Source: Zunongwangia pacifica
GTDB taxonomy: Bacteria; Bacteroidota; Bacteroidia; Flavobacteriales; Flavobacteriaceae
DNA length: 64,000 nt
Reading direction: 5' to 3'
NCBI RefSeq assembly: GCF_023499215.1
Contig: NZ_JAKHSK010000020.1
Span: 1-64,000, forward strand
Part shown: positions 31,867 through 41,770 of the stretch, piece by piece
How the letters are laid out: each line of letters begins with the position of its first letter
How positions within the stretch are numbered: the first letter of the stretch is position 1
Position numbers and translations under genes: made by a program
Notes under the pieces: model-generated
The model's input: only the letters and a program-made list of their open reading frames with translations
What the model was told of the DNA's origin: nothing
The model's database searches: none

Positions 31867-33788
31867 TTAAAGAATTTTAAGAGGAGCATTTCTATGGTTA
31901 AAAAGATCAATGCAAAAATAACAAACCATTTCCAAAGCACATCGATTTGTTGGGCAGCTTTTACACTTTCAAAAAAAGTATTTAGGTCGGCTTGTTTTTG
32001 CACATTTTCAAAATCATTAATATCCAGATAATTAAGATCACTTTCGCTTCTTGGATAATTATAACTGATAGGCGAAATATTATTTTTTTGATAAGTGAGC
32101 ATAAAATTTCCTGCATTTGCAGGCAAATCGGTAGTGGTCACGGTGATTTTATTGGATGTGTTTTGCTGTAGCGGAATAAAACTTTCTTCGGAATTTTGCT
32201 GAATTTCAATCACCTGGTCTCCACTTGCCGCTATGCTTACATCAAAGGTGTTTTCCTGGCCTATCGTAAAGTACAAGTCGGGTATTTTTAAAGCTGAAAT
32301 CCCTAAATTATAAAAAACAGGGACGATTAATGGTGAATTTTGAAAATTTGAATTGTCCTGATTAATGGGTGCCGAAAACAGATAAACATTGCTGAAATTC
32401 ATTAAAAAGGCATCGTTGTTTTGATAGCGAAGAGCCGCTGAGGCATCCTGATTAAAATTGTAGAAACGTTGCACTTTAGGGTATTGAAAATTACTGATCT
32501 CCTTTTCGAAAGTTGCCTCAAATAAGGGATGCTGAAAGGCAATTTCAGTAATTAATAATTCGCGATTTTGTTTATTCTGAACAATCGGTAAGCCAAGATT
32601 CGATAAAAAAGGATTATAATTTTGAAGCTGAAGATTGGGAGACGGAATAATGCAAACAGGCGTTCCTTCTTTTACTTTTTCCAGCACTTGATTTTGTAAA
32701 GCGGTATTTATCTGCTCCACTTCATTTAAAATAAGTAAGTCTGCACTGCTAAAAGCACTAAAATCAACCTGATTTTCATCAAAATTAAAGTACTCGAATT
32801 GATCTTCCGTAAAAATTCGGTGTAGAAAACCGGCATCTCTTCCCGAAATGCTTACCACATTGATTTTTGGTGTTTCTGCATAGCTGAAGAATAATTCGTT
32901 ATCATAATAAAGTCCGTTATCTTCAATAGAAATAATGCCATTTTCAATTTTTTCTGCCTGTAATCGAAATTCGATGTCCTGTTGCCTATTTTCTTTAAAA
33001 TTAAGGCTCTTTTTTGCCAATATTTGGTCTCCGTTTTTCAGACTAATGGCGATATCCCGATCTAACTTTTCAGTACTACTAAAATTGGCCTTTAAAGTAA
33101 CCTGATTCAGGTTTTTATCGATCACATACGCGGAATCGATGCTGATATTGCTCATATTTTGCGCTTCGTTTTTCACAAAATAATATTCGATATTTTCAAG
33201 CCTATTTAAATCACCAAAGTTTTGTTGAAAATCTGAAATCAGTACCAACCGCTGCACATCGGCGGGATGTTGCTTAAAAAACTGGCGGGCTTTTAGATTA
33301 ATCTGGTCGAAATTCAACGAATTTGGGCTGTAATCGATATCCTGTATTTCAGTCCGACTTTCAACAGGAGAAATCGCACCATAATCGTTATTATTTGTAA
33401 ATAATCCAAAAGCCTGATTTTCTTCACTGTTTTCTAAAATCTGCTGAATATTATGTTGCAACATTGGTCCATGTTCGCCACGCAACTGCATGCTAAAAGA
33501 ATTATCCAGATAGAGTAGGGTAGCGGTGCTTTTTTGGGATGTTTTGCCAGAAGGAATAAAGGGTTGCGCAAACGCCAGAATCAAAAAAGACAGAGCTAAA
33601 GTTCTGGTCGTTAGAATAAGCCATTTTTTTAGCTGATTGCTTTTTCGGTTTTCCTGAACTACTTTTTTAAGAAATTTAACATTGGTAAATGCTTCTTTTT
33701 GGAATTTACGAAGCTTAAATAAATGAACAATAAAGGGGATGACCAGTAAAATTAATGCATAAAGAAGTTCTGGATGTTTAAACTGCAT
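31863..33788 (-). CDS. BatA/vWA-type membrane protein
   Basis: A 641-residue protein with the BatA N-terminus: LLYALILLVIPFIVHLFKLR followed by a second membrane segment ending AFAQPFIP. A von Willebrand A-like domain comes next (LLYLDNSFSM with a partial MIDAS DxSxS), then a long periplasmic region. A final transmembrane segment (WKWFVIFALIFLTIEMLLL) closes it. BatA-type proteins belong to aerotolerance/Moxr-associated sets, but no moxR is nearby. Overlap with the dihydroorotase homologue (ATGA) implies coupling. Confidence 0.85.
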   Translation of the reverse strand: MQFKHPELLYALILLVIPFIVHLFKLRKFQKEAFTNVKFLKKVVQENRKSNQLKKWLILTTRTLALSFLILAFAQPFIPSGKTSQKSTATLLYLDNSFSMQLRGEHGPMLQHNIQQILENSEENQAFGLFTNNNDYGAISPVESRTEIQDIDYSPNSLNFDQINLKARQFFKQHPADVQRLVLISDFQQNFGDLNRLENIEYYFVKNEAQNMSNISIDSAYVIDKNLNQVTLKANFSSTEKLDRDIAISLKNGDQILAKKSLNFKENRQQDIEFRLQAEKIENGIISIEDNGLYYDNELFFSYAETPKINVVSISGRDAGFLHRIFTEDQFEYFNFDENQVDFSAFSSADLLILNEVEQINTALQNQVLEKVKEGTPVCIIPSPNLQLQNYNPFLSNLGLPIVQNKQNRELLITEIAFQHPLFEATFEKEISNFQYPKVQRFYNFNQDASAALRYQNNDAFLMNFSNVYLFSAPINQDNSNFQNSPLIVPVFYNLGISALKIPDLYFTIGQENTFDVSIAASGDQVIEIQQNSEESFIPLQQNTSNKITVTTTDLPANAGNFMLTYQKNNISPISYNYPRSESDLNYLDINDFENVQKQADLNTFFESVKAAQQIDVLWKWFVIFALIFLTIEMLLLKFFK

Positions 33789-33834
33789 ACCGGTTTTTAA
33801 GATTTCCCAAATATAAAGAAATTGTATGGCAGGA

Positions 33835-33892
33835 AAACTGGATAATCGAGATTAAATGTTGCGAGGTTCGTCCCGATAGCTATAGGGATGTT
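33835..33892. repeat. Dispersed intergenic repeat, copy c
   Basis: AACTGGATAATCGAGATTAA then ATGTTGCGAGG and GTCCCGATAGCTATAGGGAT, with a hairpin-forming tail. It matches copies a, b and d and lies 46 bp upstream of the BatA gene. Confidence 0.6.
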
Positions 33893-33997
33893 TCAAGATT
33901 AAAAAGACTTTCCACAATAATTGTCCTAATGATAGTTTAGGCGAGGATCGAGGTTTTTTGAACTACTTTTTGTAAATCGTGTGGCAGTTCAAGTAAC

Positions 33998-35209
33998 TTA
34001 AGCTCGTTTAATATCAAACTTAAAGCTGGTACTTTCGCCAAGTACCGAGGAAACACTTATTTTACCGTCCAACGACTCTACCAGTTTTTTAACGGTAGAA
34101 AGCCCAATTCCGTTACCCTGATTTCCCTGGCGATCGGTAACATAAAGCGTTTTAAATAATTTGAAAATATTAGAGAGCTGATCTTCTGGAATTCCAATAC
34201 CATTATCGGTTACGGTAAAATAATAATGATTTTCATCCATAGCACTTTCAATATCAATAACAATTTTGTCCTTGTTATTGTATTTAATACTGTTGTTAAT
34301 AAGGTTGATAAATATTTGGCCTAAGGCAGCTCGGTTGCATTTTAGTAACATATTTTCTGGAGGAAAATTAATCTCACAGTTATCTGTAATATTTAGCAAG
34401 TCGATGATGTCTTCTAACAGGTGATGAAGATTAAATTCCACTTCTTCTGAGGCTACAATACGATCACTTTCATAATGATTTAAAATTCCATTAATATAAT
34501 CGCTTAATTTTAAGGCCGATTTTTTAAGGTTAAGCAGTAATTGCTGGCCTTTTTCATCAACATTATTTTTATAACGGGCTTTTATAAGATCTGCAGTGAT
34601 GATCATATTGGCAAGTGGCATCTTCATATCGTGGGAAACTACACCCGCAAAATCTTTTAATAAGGAGTTATGATCGTCTAATTGCTTTTTTACTTTTTCT
34701 AAATGAAGATTTTTACGGCGTAGTTCAAATAGTTTTTCTACCTGTTTTGCAAGATTTTTTAAAGCTGTTTTTTGTTCGTCACTGAGCCTATTTATTTTAG
34801 TATCTAAAACGCATAAGGTGCCTATGGCAAAACCATCGTTATCTAACAGGGGCATGCCTGCATAATAAAGGATGGGCAAATCTGGATTGGTTGTAAAGGG
34901 ATTGTCACAAAACCTTTTATCCTGGCGTGTATCTTTTACCTCCATTACATTGCCAGGTTCTAAAATGGCATGCCCACAATGGGAGTATTTTCTTTCGGTT
35001 TCTGTAATCGGCGGGCCGCCATGATTCGATTTAAACCAATTTTTCTCATCTTCTACCAGCGTAATTAAAGAAATTGGTGTTTTACAGATATACGAGGCAA
35101 GCTGAGTAATATTATCAAACTCCTCTTCAGAAACACCTTGTAAAAGTTCAATAGCACTTAAGGCATTTAATCGCTCTTTTTCGTTTATAGGTACAGCAGG
35201 TTGAATCAC
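33998..35209 (-). CDS. GAF-domain sensor histidine kinase
   Basis: A 403-residue cytoplasmic histidine kinase. The GAF domain spans about 25-160 with a conserved CGHAILEPG stretch. A HisKA domain carries the phospho-acceptor in GVVSHDMKMPLANM near residue 195. The HATPase domain shows NLINNSIKYN (N box), VTDNGIGIP (G1) and GNGIGLSTVKKLV (G2). No transmembrane segment or receiver is seen, and no response regulator gene is adjacent. The signal is unknown. Confidence 0.92.
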   Translation of the reverse strand: MIQPAVPINEKERLNALSAIELLQGVSEEEFDNITQLASYICKTPISLITLVEDEKNWFKSNHGGPPITETERKYSHCGHAILEPGNVMEVKDTRQDKRFCDNPFTTNPDLPILYYAGMPLLDNDGFAIGTLCVLDTKINRLSDEQKTALKNLAKQVEKLFELRRKNLHLEKVKKQLDDHNSLLKDFAGVVSHDMKMPLANMIITADLIKARYKNNVDEKGQQLLLNLKKSALKLSDYINGILNHYESDRIVASEEVEFNLHHLLEDIIDLLNITDNCEINFPPENMLLKCNRAALGQIFINLINNSIKYNNKDKIVIDIESAMDENHYYFTVTDNGIGIPEDQLSNIFKLFKTLYVTDRQGNQGNGIGLSTVKKLVESLDGKISVSSVLGESTSFKFDIKRA

Positions 35210-35301
35210 TTTAACGTATTAAAATTTAATAGCCTAAAACTAAGGTTATTTTATTTAAGATAAAATTAACAAATTTTTTAAAGAAAATGTTAAGGGTTTA
35301 A

Positions 35302-36066
35302 TCAATATTTTTCGAATGCGCCTAAACCAAATAGGGCAAAGTCGTATTTTACAGGATCTTGATGGTCTAATTTTCTAAGCGACCTATCTAATTCAGCTAA
35401 GGCTTTAGCATCGTTTTGTTTACGCTTCAGCAGTTTTAATTTTCTGGCAATGTTACCAGAATGTACATCAAGCGGGCAGGAGAGTTGGGATGGCGAAAGT
35501 GATTCCCAAATACCAAAATCGACACCGCAATTATCCTTTCTCACCATCCATCGTAAATACATATTTATACGTTTGGCAGCGGAATTTTTTAACGGATCAC
35601 TTATATGCTTTTGAGTCCGTTTTTCATGCGAAAGTTCAAAAAATAGCTTTTTGAATTCGTGGATCGCCGGTTGAAGCGAACTCTCCGAGGCATGTTTACT
35701 AAAAACAGCTTCCAGTCCGTTATGATTTTTATAAATATGCTGAAGTGCCAGCATAAAATAGCAAAGATCGATGCTGTTAAAGGTTCTGTGTACAAAACCT
35801 TCAAGCCCTTCAAGGTCATTTTTACTGAAATTCAGGATAAAATCATGTGGCGCATGTTCCATGCGCTCCAAAAGGTTATTTGCATTTTTCAGGATGCTTT
35901 TACGATTGCCCCAGGCAATAGTTGCGGTTAAAAAACCTGCAATTTCAATATCTTCTTTTTTACTGAATTGATGCGGAATCTGGATGGGATCGGTGCCTAT
36001 AAACTGCGTAGTGTTATATTGATTGACCTTAAAATCCAGAAATTCTTTTAATTCGCTTTTCTTCAA
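35302..36066 (-). CDS. TIGR02757/DUF2400 family protein
   Basis: This 254-residue protein matches the TIGR02757 pattern: EIAGFLTATIAWGNRKSILK near residue 42, a central helical region, CPLDVHSGNIARKLKLL, and the C-terminal DPVKYDFALFGLGAFE. The fold is thought to be related to helix-hairpin-helix DNA glycosylases, but activity has not been shown to my knowledge. It is next to the ABC ATPase gene on the same strand. Confidence 0.9.
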   Translation of the reverse strand: MKKSELKEFLDFKVNQYNTTQFIGTDPIQIPHQFSKKEDIEIAGFLTATIAWGNRKSILKNANNLLERMEHAPHDFILNFSKNDLEGLEGFVHRTFNSIDLCYFMLALQHIYKNHNGLEAVFSKHASESSLQPAIHEFKKLFFELSHEKRTQKHISDPLKNSAAKRINMYLRWMVRKDNCGVDFGIWESLSPSQLSCPLDVHSGNIARKLKLLKRKQNDAKALAELDRSLRKLDHQDPVKYDFALFGLGAFEKY

Positions 36067-36117
36067 AAAACTAATCTTTTTAGATGCTTATGCTTCAGTC
36101 GAAAAATCATCGGGAAA

Positions 36118-36777
36118 TTACACAATCTCGCCATCAACCATGGTCAATTTTCTATCAGCCATATCGGCTAACTCTTCATTATGGGTTACAATAACGAAGG
36201 TTTGGCCAAACTCGTCCCGTAATTTAAAAAATAACTGATGTAGATTTTCGGCAGATTCACTATCTAAATTTCCTGACGGCTCATCGGCAAAAATTACTGC
36301 AGGATTATTCATAAGTGCCCTGGCTACGGCAATTCGCTGTTGTTCACCACCACTTAAGGCCGATGGTTTATGAAGCGCTCTTTTTTGCAAACCTAAAAAG
36401 CCCAAAAGTTCCATGGCTCTTTTTTCTGCTTCTGCTTTTGGGGTGTTTTTAATATAAGCCGGGATACAAACATTTTCTATCGCCGTAAACTCTGGTAATA
36501 ATTGATGGAACTGAAAAATAAAACCAATATGATCGTTTCTAAACTTTGCCAGATTCTTTTGGTTTAAGCCATAAATATCGGTTTCATTGATAATTAATTT
36601 AGAAGCTTTATTTTTTTCAGGTAAGTCTAAAGTTCCTAAAATCTGAAGTAACGTGGTTTTTCCCGCTCCTGAAGCTCCCACGATCGAGACAATTTCACTT
36701 TTTTCAATATGAAGATCTACACCTTTTAAAACGTGTAAATCGCCATAATATTTATGAATATTTTCAATTGTTATCAT
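36118..36777 (-). CDS. ABC transporter ATP-binding protein (LolD/MacB type)
   Basis: A 219-residue ATPase of the MacB/LolD/FtsE type, with Walker [10 protein letters not shown] at about 34, Q-loop [10 protein letters not shown], signature LSGGEQQR and Walker [13 protein letters not shown] followed by the H-loop VTHNEE. It would drive lipoprotein release or efflux with an FtsX-like permease. No permease is adjacent, so the partner must be encoded elsewhere. Confidence 0.92.
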   Translation of the reverse strand: MITIENIHKYYGDLHVLKGVDLHIEKSEIVSIVGASGAGKTTLLQILGTLDLPEKNKASKLIINETDIYGLNQKNLAKFRNDHIGFIFQFHQLLPEFTAIENVCIPAYIKNTPKAEAEKRAMELLGFLGLQKRALHKPSALSGGEQQRIAVARALMNNPAVIFADEPSGNLDSESAENLHQLFFKLRDEFGQTFVIVTHNEELADMADRKLTMVDGEIV

Positions 36778-36955
36778 AAGCCTTTTAAAGTGTGCGAAAA
36801 TTAGCCAAATTAATCACGTTCCCCAAGTTTAAACCGGTATTAATTGATTACAGTAAATGTTTATAGCAAATATTTATAGGGATATATGCTAAAATTAGCC
36901 AAATAGCCTGTGTGATCTTTATTGTAAATCTTACATTTGAAGAAATCATTGTTTT

Positions 36956-37495
36956 ATGAAGAAGGAAGAAACAGTGACCCTGGCGGCGGGTTGTTTTTGG
37001 TGTACAGAAGCTGTTTTTCAGCGGTTGGAAGGGGTAAGTAATGTCATTTCAGGATTTACCGGAGGGTTTATCAAAAATCCGCCATACCGCGAGGTAGTGA
37101 CGGGAAGAACCGGCCATGCCGAAGGAATTCAGTTTAACTATGATCCTAAAGTTATCAGTTTTCAGGAGTTATTATTAATTTTCTTTTCTACGCACGATCC
37201 CACTACCTTAAATCGGCAACAAAACGATGTGGGAACGCAATATCGCAGCGCCATTTTTTATCATTCTGAAGAACAAAGGCAGATCGCAGAACAGGTTATT
37301 GAAGAACTGGAAGCACAGCAGGTTTTTAAAGATCCTATAGTGACTGAAGTAACCGAGGCCTCTGACTTTTACGAAGCCGAAGAAGAGCATCATAATTTTT
37401 ACAATCAGCATCCCAGTCAGCCTTATTGTCAGTATATTATAGATCCTAAAATCAATAAGTTAAAATCGCTTTTTGCTGAAAAATTAAAGAAATAA
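36956..37495 (+). CDS. msrA: Peptide methionine sulfoxide reductase A
   Basis: A 179-residue enzyme reducing the S form of methionine sulfoxide. The catalytic motif GCFWCTEAVF lies at residues 12-21, with GGFIKNPPYREV and GHAEGIQ following. The resolving region is short and lacks a C-terminal second Cys, so thioredoxin may reduce Cys13 by another route. It begins a two-gene unit with folE (9 bp apart). Confidence 0.96.
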   Translation: MKKEETVTLAAGCFWCTEAVFQRLEGVSNVISGFTGGFIKNPPYREVVTGRTGHAEGIQFNYDPKVISFQELLLIFFSTHDPTTLNRQQNDVGTQYRSAIFYHSEEQRQIAEQVIEELEAQQVFKDPIVTEVTEASDFYEAEEEHHNFYNQHPSQPYCQYIIDPKINKLKSLFAEKLKK

Positions 37496-37504
37496 ATTCC
37501 CAAT

Positions 37505-38101
37505 ATGGCTTACCAAAGTTTTGAAGAGTATTCGATAGAAGTGACCGATTCCCTAAAAGATAATTATAAAAGAATAATTACCGAACTGGGGGAAAATCCC
37601 GATAGGGAAGGTATTTTAAAAACACCCGAAAGGGCTGCAAAAGCAATGCAGTTTCTTACACAGGGATACGAACTGGATGCTGAAAAGATTTTGAAAAAAG
37701 CCATGTTTAAGGAAGACTATGACGAAATGGTGGTCGTAAAGAACATCGAATTGTATTCGCTTTGCGAACATCACATGTTACCATTTTTTGGCAAAGCCCA
37801 TATTGCATATATTCCTAACGGGCATATTGTAGGTTTAAGTAAACTGCCAAGGGTCGTAGATGTTTTTGCAAGAAGATTACAGGTACAGGAGCGATTAACC
37901 CACGATATTTTAGAATGTTTAAACAAAACTTTAAAACCACAAGGCGTTGCTGTAGTGATAGAAGCACAGCACATGTGCATGATGATGCGCGGTGTACAAA
38001 AGCAAAACAGTACCACAACCACATCGGGTTTTAGAGGGCAGTTTGAAAAGATAGAAACCAGGAACGAATTCTTAAAACTCATCAGCTCAGACCTTTCGTG
38101 A
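37505..38101 (+). CDS. folE: GTP cyclohydrolase I
   Basis: This 198-residue enzyme makes 7,8-dihydroneopterin triphosphate from GTP for folate and pterin synthesis. It contains [20 protein letters not shown] with zinc-binding Cys and the following His pair, [20 protein letters not shown], and a second Cys in [12 protein letters not shown]. It is 9 bp downstream of msrA. Confidence 0.97.
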   Translation: MAYQSFEEYSIEVTDSLKDNYKRIITELGENPDREGILKTPERAAKAMQFLTQGYELDAEKILKKAMFKEDYDEMVVVKNIELYSLCEHHMLPFFGKAHIAYIPNGHIVGLSKLPRVVDVFARRLQVQERLTHDILECLNKTLKPQGVAVVIEAQHMCMMMRGVQKQNSTTTTSGFRGQFEKIETRNEFLKLISSDLS

Positions 38102-38150
38102 AAAACTGGCATCTTATTTGCTTATTTAAATTGAATCAACACAAAAAAAG

Positions 38151-38450
38151 ATGCTAAAAGATAAATTTTTTTTGAAGGGATTAATGTTGGATGCTATAGG
38201 GATGTTAACGATGGGTGTTCCCGTAATTGGTCCTTTTTTAGATATTTTATGGGCACCTTTTGCTGCTCGTAAAATGAGAGAAATGTATCCTGGTAAAAAT
38301 GGTAAATTAGCTTCAGCTATAGTATTTATCGAAGAAATTTTACCATTTACAGATGTTATTCCAACATTCACTTTAATGTATTTATACACCTTCGTTTTCA
38401 AGAAACAACCTAGAAAGCAGGTGAGAACCATAGAGGTTGAAAGCTGGTAA
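38151..38450 (+). CDS. Small hypothetical membrane protein
   Basis: A 99-residue protein with hydrophobic segments (GLMLDAIGMLTMGVPVIGPF and VIPTFTLMYLYTFVF) separated by a basic loop (AARKMREMYPGKNG). No family is recognised with confidence. It follows folE and is followed by a terminator, so it is probably real. Confidence 0.65.
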   Translation: MLKDKFFLKGLMLDAIGMLTMGVPVIGPFLDILWAPFAARKMREMYPGKNGKLASAIVFIEEILPFTDVIPTFTLMYLYTFVFKKQPRKQVRTIEVESW

Positions 38451-38472
38451 ATCGAAAATCCCCCTTATAACT

Positions 38473-38508
38473 AAAAAGCCTGTTTGATAAATTCAGACAG
38501 GCTTTTTT
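38473..38508 (+). terminator. Terminator between converging genes
   Basis: AAAAAGCCTGT and ACAGGCTTTTTT form a stem with T-tract on the plus strand and A-tract opposite, so it can serve both directions. Confidence 0.85.
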
Positions 38509-38547
38509 ATTTTCTTTGGAATCTATAGCTTCTTAAGAATTCAGTTT

Positions 38548-40848
38548 TTACAAAAACCACTGTAAAGAAAGCATGATATTTCGGCCAATATTGGCAATTC
38601 CATCAGTTTTTAATCGGGATAAATGAGCGATATAGTCTTTATCAAAAAGATTATTTCCGTTCACTGATACCTGTACTTCAGAATCGTTTAACTTTATCCT
38701 GCCACCAAAGCCTGCACCTAGTAAAGAATATCCTCCGGTTCTTGTTTCAAATGTACTGGTGTTTTCTTTATCAAAAACATTTTTTAAGCGAATAAAGGCG
38801 TATTTGTTTTCGATAATCTTGCCTTTGTTAAATTCAACTCTAAAGGTGTTGGTAATACTATTTGCCGGAATTAAAGGAAGGTAAGTATCATCATCTCTTT
38901 TTCCGGTCACTGTTTCAAAACTACTTTCGATATGCATCCAATCCCATGGGTGCGGGTGTATATGGATCCCAACTTCACCACCATATAATTTAGCATCATC
39001 CTGTACATAATCATAAACGGGATCGTCGTTGATGCGCTCTCCGGTAGGTGCTAAGTAGATATAATCGTTTATAGTATTATGAAAGGCATTCGCAAAAGCT
39101 TCAAAATGCTCATTTCTCCATTCTAGTGATAAATCAACCTGAAAGTTTTGTTCGTTATCCAGTTCAGGGTTTCCAACTTCATATCTGTTAGCCCCGTGGT
39201 GAGCACCATTACTGGTAAGTTCGGCTAAGTTAGGGGCTCTAAATCCGCTTGCTAAATTTAATCTGGCATTTAAATTTTTAGAAATTTGATATTTTGCTCC
39301 AAACGCACCATTTATACTATTAAAAGAACGGTCTACCGCTTGCATATATCCAGTTTCACCTTCTTCACCGTGGGTTTCACTATCGACATTACGGGTATCA
39401 TAACGTAAACCCGCCTGAAAATTCCAAACTTTTAGGTGCAAATGGGTGGTAGCAAAAACTCCAAAATCTACCGTTTTGGCATCAGGAATTAAAATTTCTT
39501 CTCCTGTATTTTTATTGTCCTGCCACATGCCCTGTATTCCGGCGATCGTTTCAAACTTTCCTAATTTTGGCAGATTGTATTTAATGTTGTAATTAAAGGT
39601 TTCCAGCTCCATATCTAAAGCAGGATGCAATTCTTCTCCTTCTTCGCTATGTTCCTCTTCGTGATCATGATCTTCTTCTTCAGCATGGTCATCATGTTCC
39701 TCACCATGTTCTTCTTCGTGATCATGATGGTCTTCAAATTCCTTTCGGTTATTAAACTGATACCCAAATTTTGCATTCAAACTAGAGTTGGCAAAATAGA
39801 TCGTATTGTCTAAACTTAAAATATGATTATCGATTTGCTGGTAGGGTAACACCAGTGTTTTAGAAGTGGTTTGTGCGGTGATTTCTTCCGGGATTCCAAG
39901 TTCACTTCGGTTAAAATTATAACGAAGATCAGATCTAAATTTTTCGTTTTGATAAGCAATTCCTGTTTTTAGGTCTTTTTCGTTAAACCTGGTATTCGTA
40001 ACCCTTGTGCCATTACCAGTTTTATAATCTGAATGTTCGGCAAGACTCCCACGAGCGATAAATTTTAAATTTTCTCCGGAAGTTTTAGCCATGGCACTGG
40101 CCTGATAGCCTAAAGTATTACTAAAATAATCTCCGTTAAATTCAGCGTTTGTTTGGCCTACTGCAGCGTATTGCTCTGGATTAAGATAAAGAACACCACC
40201 AATAGCATCGCTACCATAAAGTAGGGAAGCAGGGCCTTTAATAACTTCTACACTTCCAATCCCTTTAGAGCTAATCCCTAAGCCATGTTCACCACCAAAT
40301 TGCTGGTTTTCCATACGCACACCCTGTGTGTAAGTAAGTACCCGGTTAGAACTTAATCCACGAATTACCGGTTTTCCAATACCAATACCAGTGCTTAAAT
40401 TTTCTACTCCTGGAATTTGCGAAATTCCATCAGCTAGTGTAACTGCTCCTTTTTTATTTAATTCAGAAACACTTTCGCGTTCTACCCGCATCACATTTTC
40501 GCTTTGTAACTGGTGGAAAGGGGTAGAAACAATCACTTCTTCCATTTCTACTGCAGAGGGTTTTAATACCAGCTCAATATTGGTTGTGGGGATGGTCACT
40601 TCTTTGGAGTATGAGGTAAAGCCTATAGAAGAAATTACTAATTTATAATTTCCTGAAGGTAAATTTTTAATAGTAAAATGACCACTTTCGTCGGTTGTAG
40701 TGCCTTTTTCTAGTTTAGGGAAATAAACGCTTGCACTAAAAACAGGTTCTCCGGTATCCTGATTTTTTACAGTTCCACTAAATTGATTTTGTGCAAATAG
40801 CACATTGGATACTGCTATAAGTAGTATTGTAATGAGTACTTTTCTCAT
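38548..40848 (-). CDS. TonB-dependent receptor with metal-binding loop
   Basis: A 766-residue outer-membrane receptor with signal peptide (MRKVLITILLIAVSNVLFA), a carboxypeptidase-like domain (about 22-105), a plug (about 115-225, ending GSDAIGGVLYLNP) and a barrel ending in aromatic LSLQWFL. Residues about 371-405 form a loop almost entirely of His, Asp and Glu (DHHDHEEEHGEEHDDHAEEE). Such a loop is typical of ZnuD-like receptors, so zinc or another divalent metal is the likely cargo. It is downstream of a small His-rich protein gene on the same strand. Confidence 0.9.
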   Translation of the reverse strand: MRKVLITILLIAVSNVLFAQNQFSGTVKNQDTGEPVFSASVYFPKLEKGTTTDESGHFTIKNLPSGNYKLVISSIGFTSYSKEVTIPTTNIELVLKPSAVEMEEVIVSTPFHQLQSENVMRVERESVSELNKKGAVTLADGISQIPGVENLSTGIGIGKPVIRGLSSNRVLTYTQGVRMENQQFGGEHGLGISSKGIGSVEVIKGPASLLYGSDAIGGVLYLNPEQYAAVGQTNAEFNGDYFSNTLGYQASAMAKTSGENLKFIARGSLAEHSDYKTGNGTRVTNTRFNEKDLKTGIAYQNEKFRSDLRYNFNRSELGIPEEITAQTTSKTLVLPYQQIDNHILSLDNTIYFANSSLNAKFGYQFNNRKEFEDHHDHEEEHGEEHDDHAEEEDHDHEEEHSEEGEELHPALDMELETFNYNIKYNLPKLGKFETIAGIQGMWQDNKNTGEEILIPDAKTVDFGVFATTHLHLKVWNFQAGLRYDTRNVDSETHGEEGETGYMQAVDRSFNSINGAFGAKYQISKNLNARLNLASGFRAPNLAELTSNGAHHGANRYEVGNPELDNEQNFQVDLSLEWRNEHFEAFANAFHNTINDYIYLAPTGERINDDPVYDYVQDDAKLYGGEVGIHIHPHPWDWMHIESSFETVTGKRDDDTYLPLIPANSITNTFRVEFNKGKIIENKYAFIRLKNVFDKENTSTFETRTGGYSLLGAGFGGRIKLNDSEVQVSVNGNNLFDKDYIAHLSRLKTDGIANIGRNIMLSLQWFL

Positions 40849-41098
40849 TTGTTGGGATTTTAAACGATTAAATGAATTAAGGAATATCCGTTATCAGTAA
40901 TCATTTATACTAGCTGTTCGCTGTCTGATAGGTTTGAAGTTCCATCTTATTTTGACTAAAAATCAAAATTTTAGAAGGAGATTCTAAATCAATACCTATA
41001 GCTGTAGGAACAGCATGATTATAAATTTTATGATATTGCGAATAATCATAAATATTTTTCCTTTCTATTATGCAAAAAAGGAAGGGGTACTGTCTTGA

Positions 41099-41422
41099 TT
41101 ATGCTATAATGGAAGGTGGGCCTCTAAGCTCAAATAATAGACACTGATAATCGCTTAAAAATTCGTAAAAGCTAAAAAGATGTTTCGCCTGTGTTTTAAT
41201 AACAACAGGTTCAAAATGTAAAATTTCTAGATTTAATGCAGGGCTTTGATGAAACTTGTGTAGGTTACAATCTAAATCTGGGTGATGAATATGTTGCTTA
41301 GCATAATTATCACAAAGGCCGTGATGGTGACCGCTAAAGGCATGTGCAAAATTAGCAATTGCCGGAAATACGATGATAAACGCCGCGAAAACAAAAAATA
41401 TATTTTTAAGCGTTTTCTTCAT
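41099..41422 (-). CDS. His-rich small secreted protein
   Basis: This 107-residue protein has an N-terminal signal-like segment (FFVFAAFIIVFPAIANFAHA) followed by HHHGLCDNY and HIHHPDLDCNLHKFH. Two Cys and a His cluster suggest metal binding. The C-terminal half (FELRGPPSIIA) resembles the short proteins often encoded just before TonB receptors in Bacteroidetes. The ATG follows the stop of the DUF6787 gene directly, so they are co-transcribed. It likely works with the metal receptor downstream. Confidence 0.72.
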   Translation of the reverse strand: MKKTLKNIFFVFAAFIIVFPAIANFAHAFSGHHHGLCDNYAKQHIHHPDLDCNLHKFHQSPALNLEILHFEPVVIKTQAKHLFSFYEFLSDYQCLLFELRGPPSIIA

Positions 41423-41725
41423 TTAGTCTTTAAAAAATTTACCCAGACCCAACCGACTAAGCATTTTTTTTTCAAATGCCCAGAAAAATTCAAATTGGCC
41501 AAATATCCAGCCAATTATGATTAACAAAACCTGATAAATAGGAAATAAAAATAAAATTCTAGCGGGCCAGTATACATACCAGTCATGCTGTGGAGTGATC
41601 CCTAGAAAAGTTGTTACCGGTGCAGCCAATTTTGCGGCAGTAGACCCTGTAATTGCAAAAACAAGTAGGATGACAACCAACTGGCGGTTAGAGGTTAGTC
41701 CCCATCGTTCTTTTAATTTCTCCAT
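41423..41725 (-). CDS. DUF6787-like membrane protein
   Basis: A 100-residue protein with two transmembrane segments (LVVILLVFAITGSTAAKLAA and ILFLFPIYQVLLIIIGWIFG) and a terminal GQFEFFWAFEKKMLSRLG that fits DUF6787. Function is unknown. It leads into the His-rich small protein without a gap. Confidence 0.78.
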   Translation of the reverse strand: MEKLKERWGLTSNRQLVVILLVFAITGSTAAKLAAPVTTFLGITPQHDWYVYWPARILFLFPIYQVLLIIIGWIFGQFEFFWAFEKKMLSRLGLGKFFKD

Positions 41726-41770
41726 ACTGCAAAGATATTAAAAGGAATGGAGTTTTAAAGCCTTAATATC

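Noticed and set aside
39625-39745. Tandem-repeat-like DNA (repeated TCTTCGTGATCATG units)
   Set aside because: It encodes the His/Asp/Glu-rich loop of the TonB receptor in frame; low complexity comes from the codons, not from a CRISPR or satellite.
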